DNA from: a virus | Virus record (IMG/VR): IMGVR_UViG_3300005664_000046 | Location: 1 to 29,108 of that record | Direction: 5' to 3' (one strand) | DNA length: 29,108 bases | Part shown: positions 28,974 through 29,108 of the stretch, one piece after another | Layout: each line of letters starts with the position of its first letter | Numbering within the stretch: position 1 is the stretch's first letter | The notes under the pieces: model-generated | What the model was told of the DNA's origin: nothing | The model's database searches: none | Seen by the model: only the letters and a program-made list of their open reading frames with translations | Program-made: the position numbers and the translations under genes

Positions 28974-29108
28974 TTAAGCTGCCGCTATGGTTGTGACGGT
29001 TCCAGAGCTTCCTTTGTATTTAAGTGCGCCTGATTCTACGTAAAGATAACCTCCGCCCGTCGGTGTGCCTGGTGCCGATTGGTTGCCTATAAAAATGGTA
29101 CCACCATC
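28974..29108 (-). CDS. C-terminal end of a tail-fibre-like protein (partial)
   Basis: Only the last 44 codons are in the window. They read [20 protein letters not shown], then [24 protein letters not shown] and a stop. The GTIFIxN...P.GGGxLYVE.[16 protein letters not shown] pattern is a very common C-terminus of phage tail fibre or appendage proteins. This phage would thus carry a second fibre-type protein besides the one at 18549-21290. Confidence 0.7.
   Translation of the reverse strand, partial: DGGTIFIGNQSAPGTPTGGGYLYVESGALKYKGSSGTVTTIAAA

Noticed and set aside
1-29108. tRNA genes, integrase, repressor, RNA polymerase
   Set aside because: None was recognised by eye on either strand; a tRNA scan would be the decisive test for tRNAs.

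Overview
This window is a stretch of a tailed double-stranded DNA phage genome. The virion genes follow a podovirus plan close to T7: small terminase, large terminase, portal, scaffold, major capsid protein, then a head-tail adaptor, a tail nozzle and a block of long Ala/Gln/Lys-rich internal (ejection) proteins. No tail tape measure, sheath or tail tube gene is seen. No integrase, repressor, tRNA, RNA polymerase or DNA polymerase is visible here, so lifestyle cannot be judged and the replication genes must lie elsewhere. A Sec-type signal peptide on a thioredoxin-like protein fits a Gram-negative host, but the host cannot be named from sequence alone. Start codons are varied: ATG, GTG, TTG and apparently ATC and ATT, mostly with strong AGGAGG-type ribosome binding sites.

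Left arm, 1-7405. This part is mixed in orientation but mostly plus strand and consists of small early or accessory genes. A divergent promoter region with a perfect palindrome lies at 66-82. Small unknown proteins, two-membrane-span proteins and an exported CGPC thioredoxin-like protein follow. Then comes a 700-base gene-free stretch (2839-3538) full of inverted repeats; its last 250 bases fold into what looks like a multi-domain structured RNA directly upstream of an HNH endonuclease gene. After a terminator at 4085-4121 there is a recombination cluster: an ERF-type single-strand annealing protein, small genes, SSB, and two more HNH-type genes. In total four different HNH genes and one HNH remnant occur in about 6 kb.

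Right arm, 7316-29108. This is one long minus-strand late region. Read in transcription order (right to left) it holds the end of a tail-fibre-like gene, two small unknown genes, a holin-like two-span protein, TerS, TerL, portal, scaffold, and the major capsid protein with its own leader and a strong terminator. Next come a probable head or decoration protein, a 913-residue fibre with a tandem repeat, small virion-associated genes, adaptor, nozzle, a small tail protein, four long internal virion or ejection proteins, and a small beta-sandwich protein. The region ends in a tightly overlapping cassette of a 57-residue protein, a one-span membrane protein and an NlpC/P60 cell-wall peptidase.

The items most worth a second look are the structured RNA region at 2839-3538, the TerS gene, whose conserved N-terminus can only be reached from an ATC codon, the exported thioredoxin-like protein, and the self-contained transcription unit around the capsid gene.
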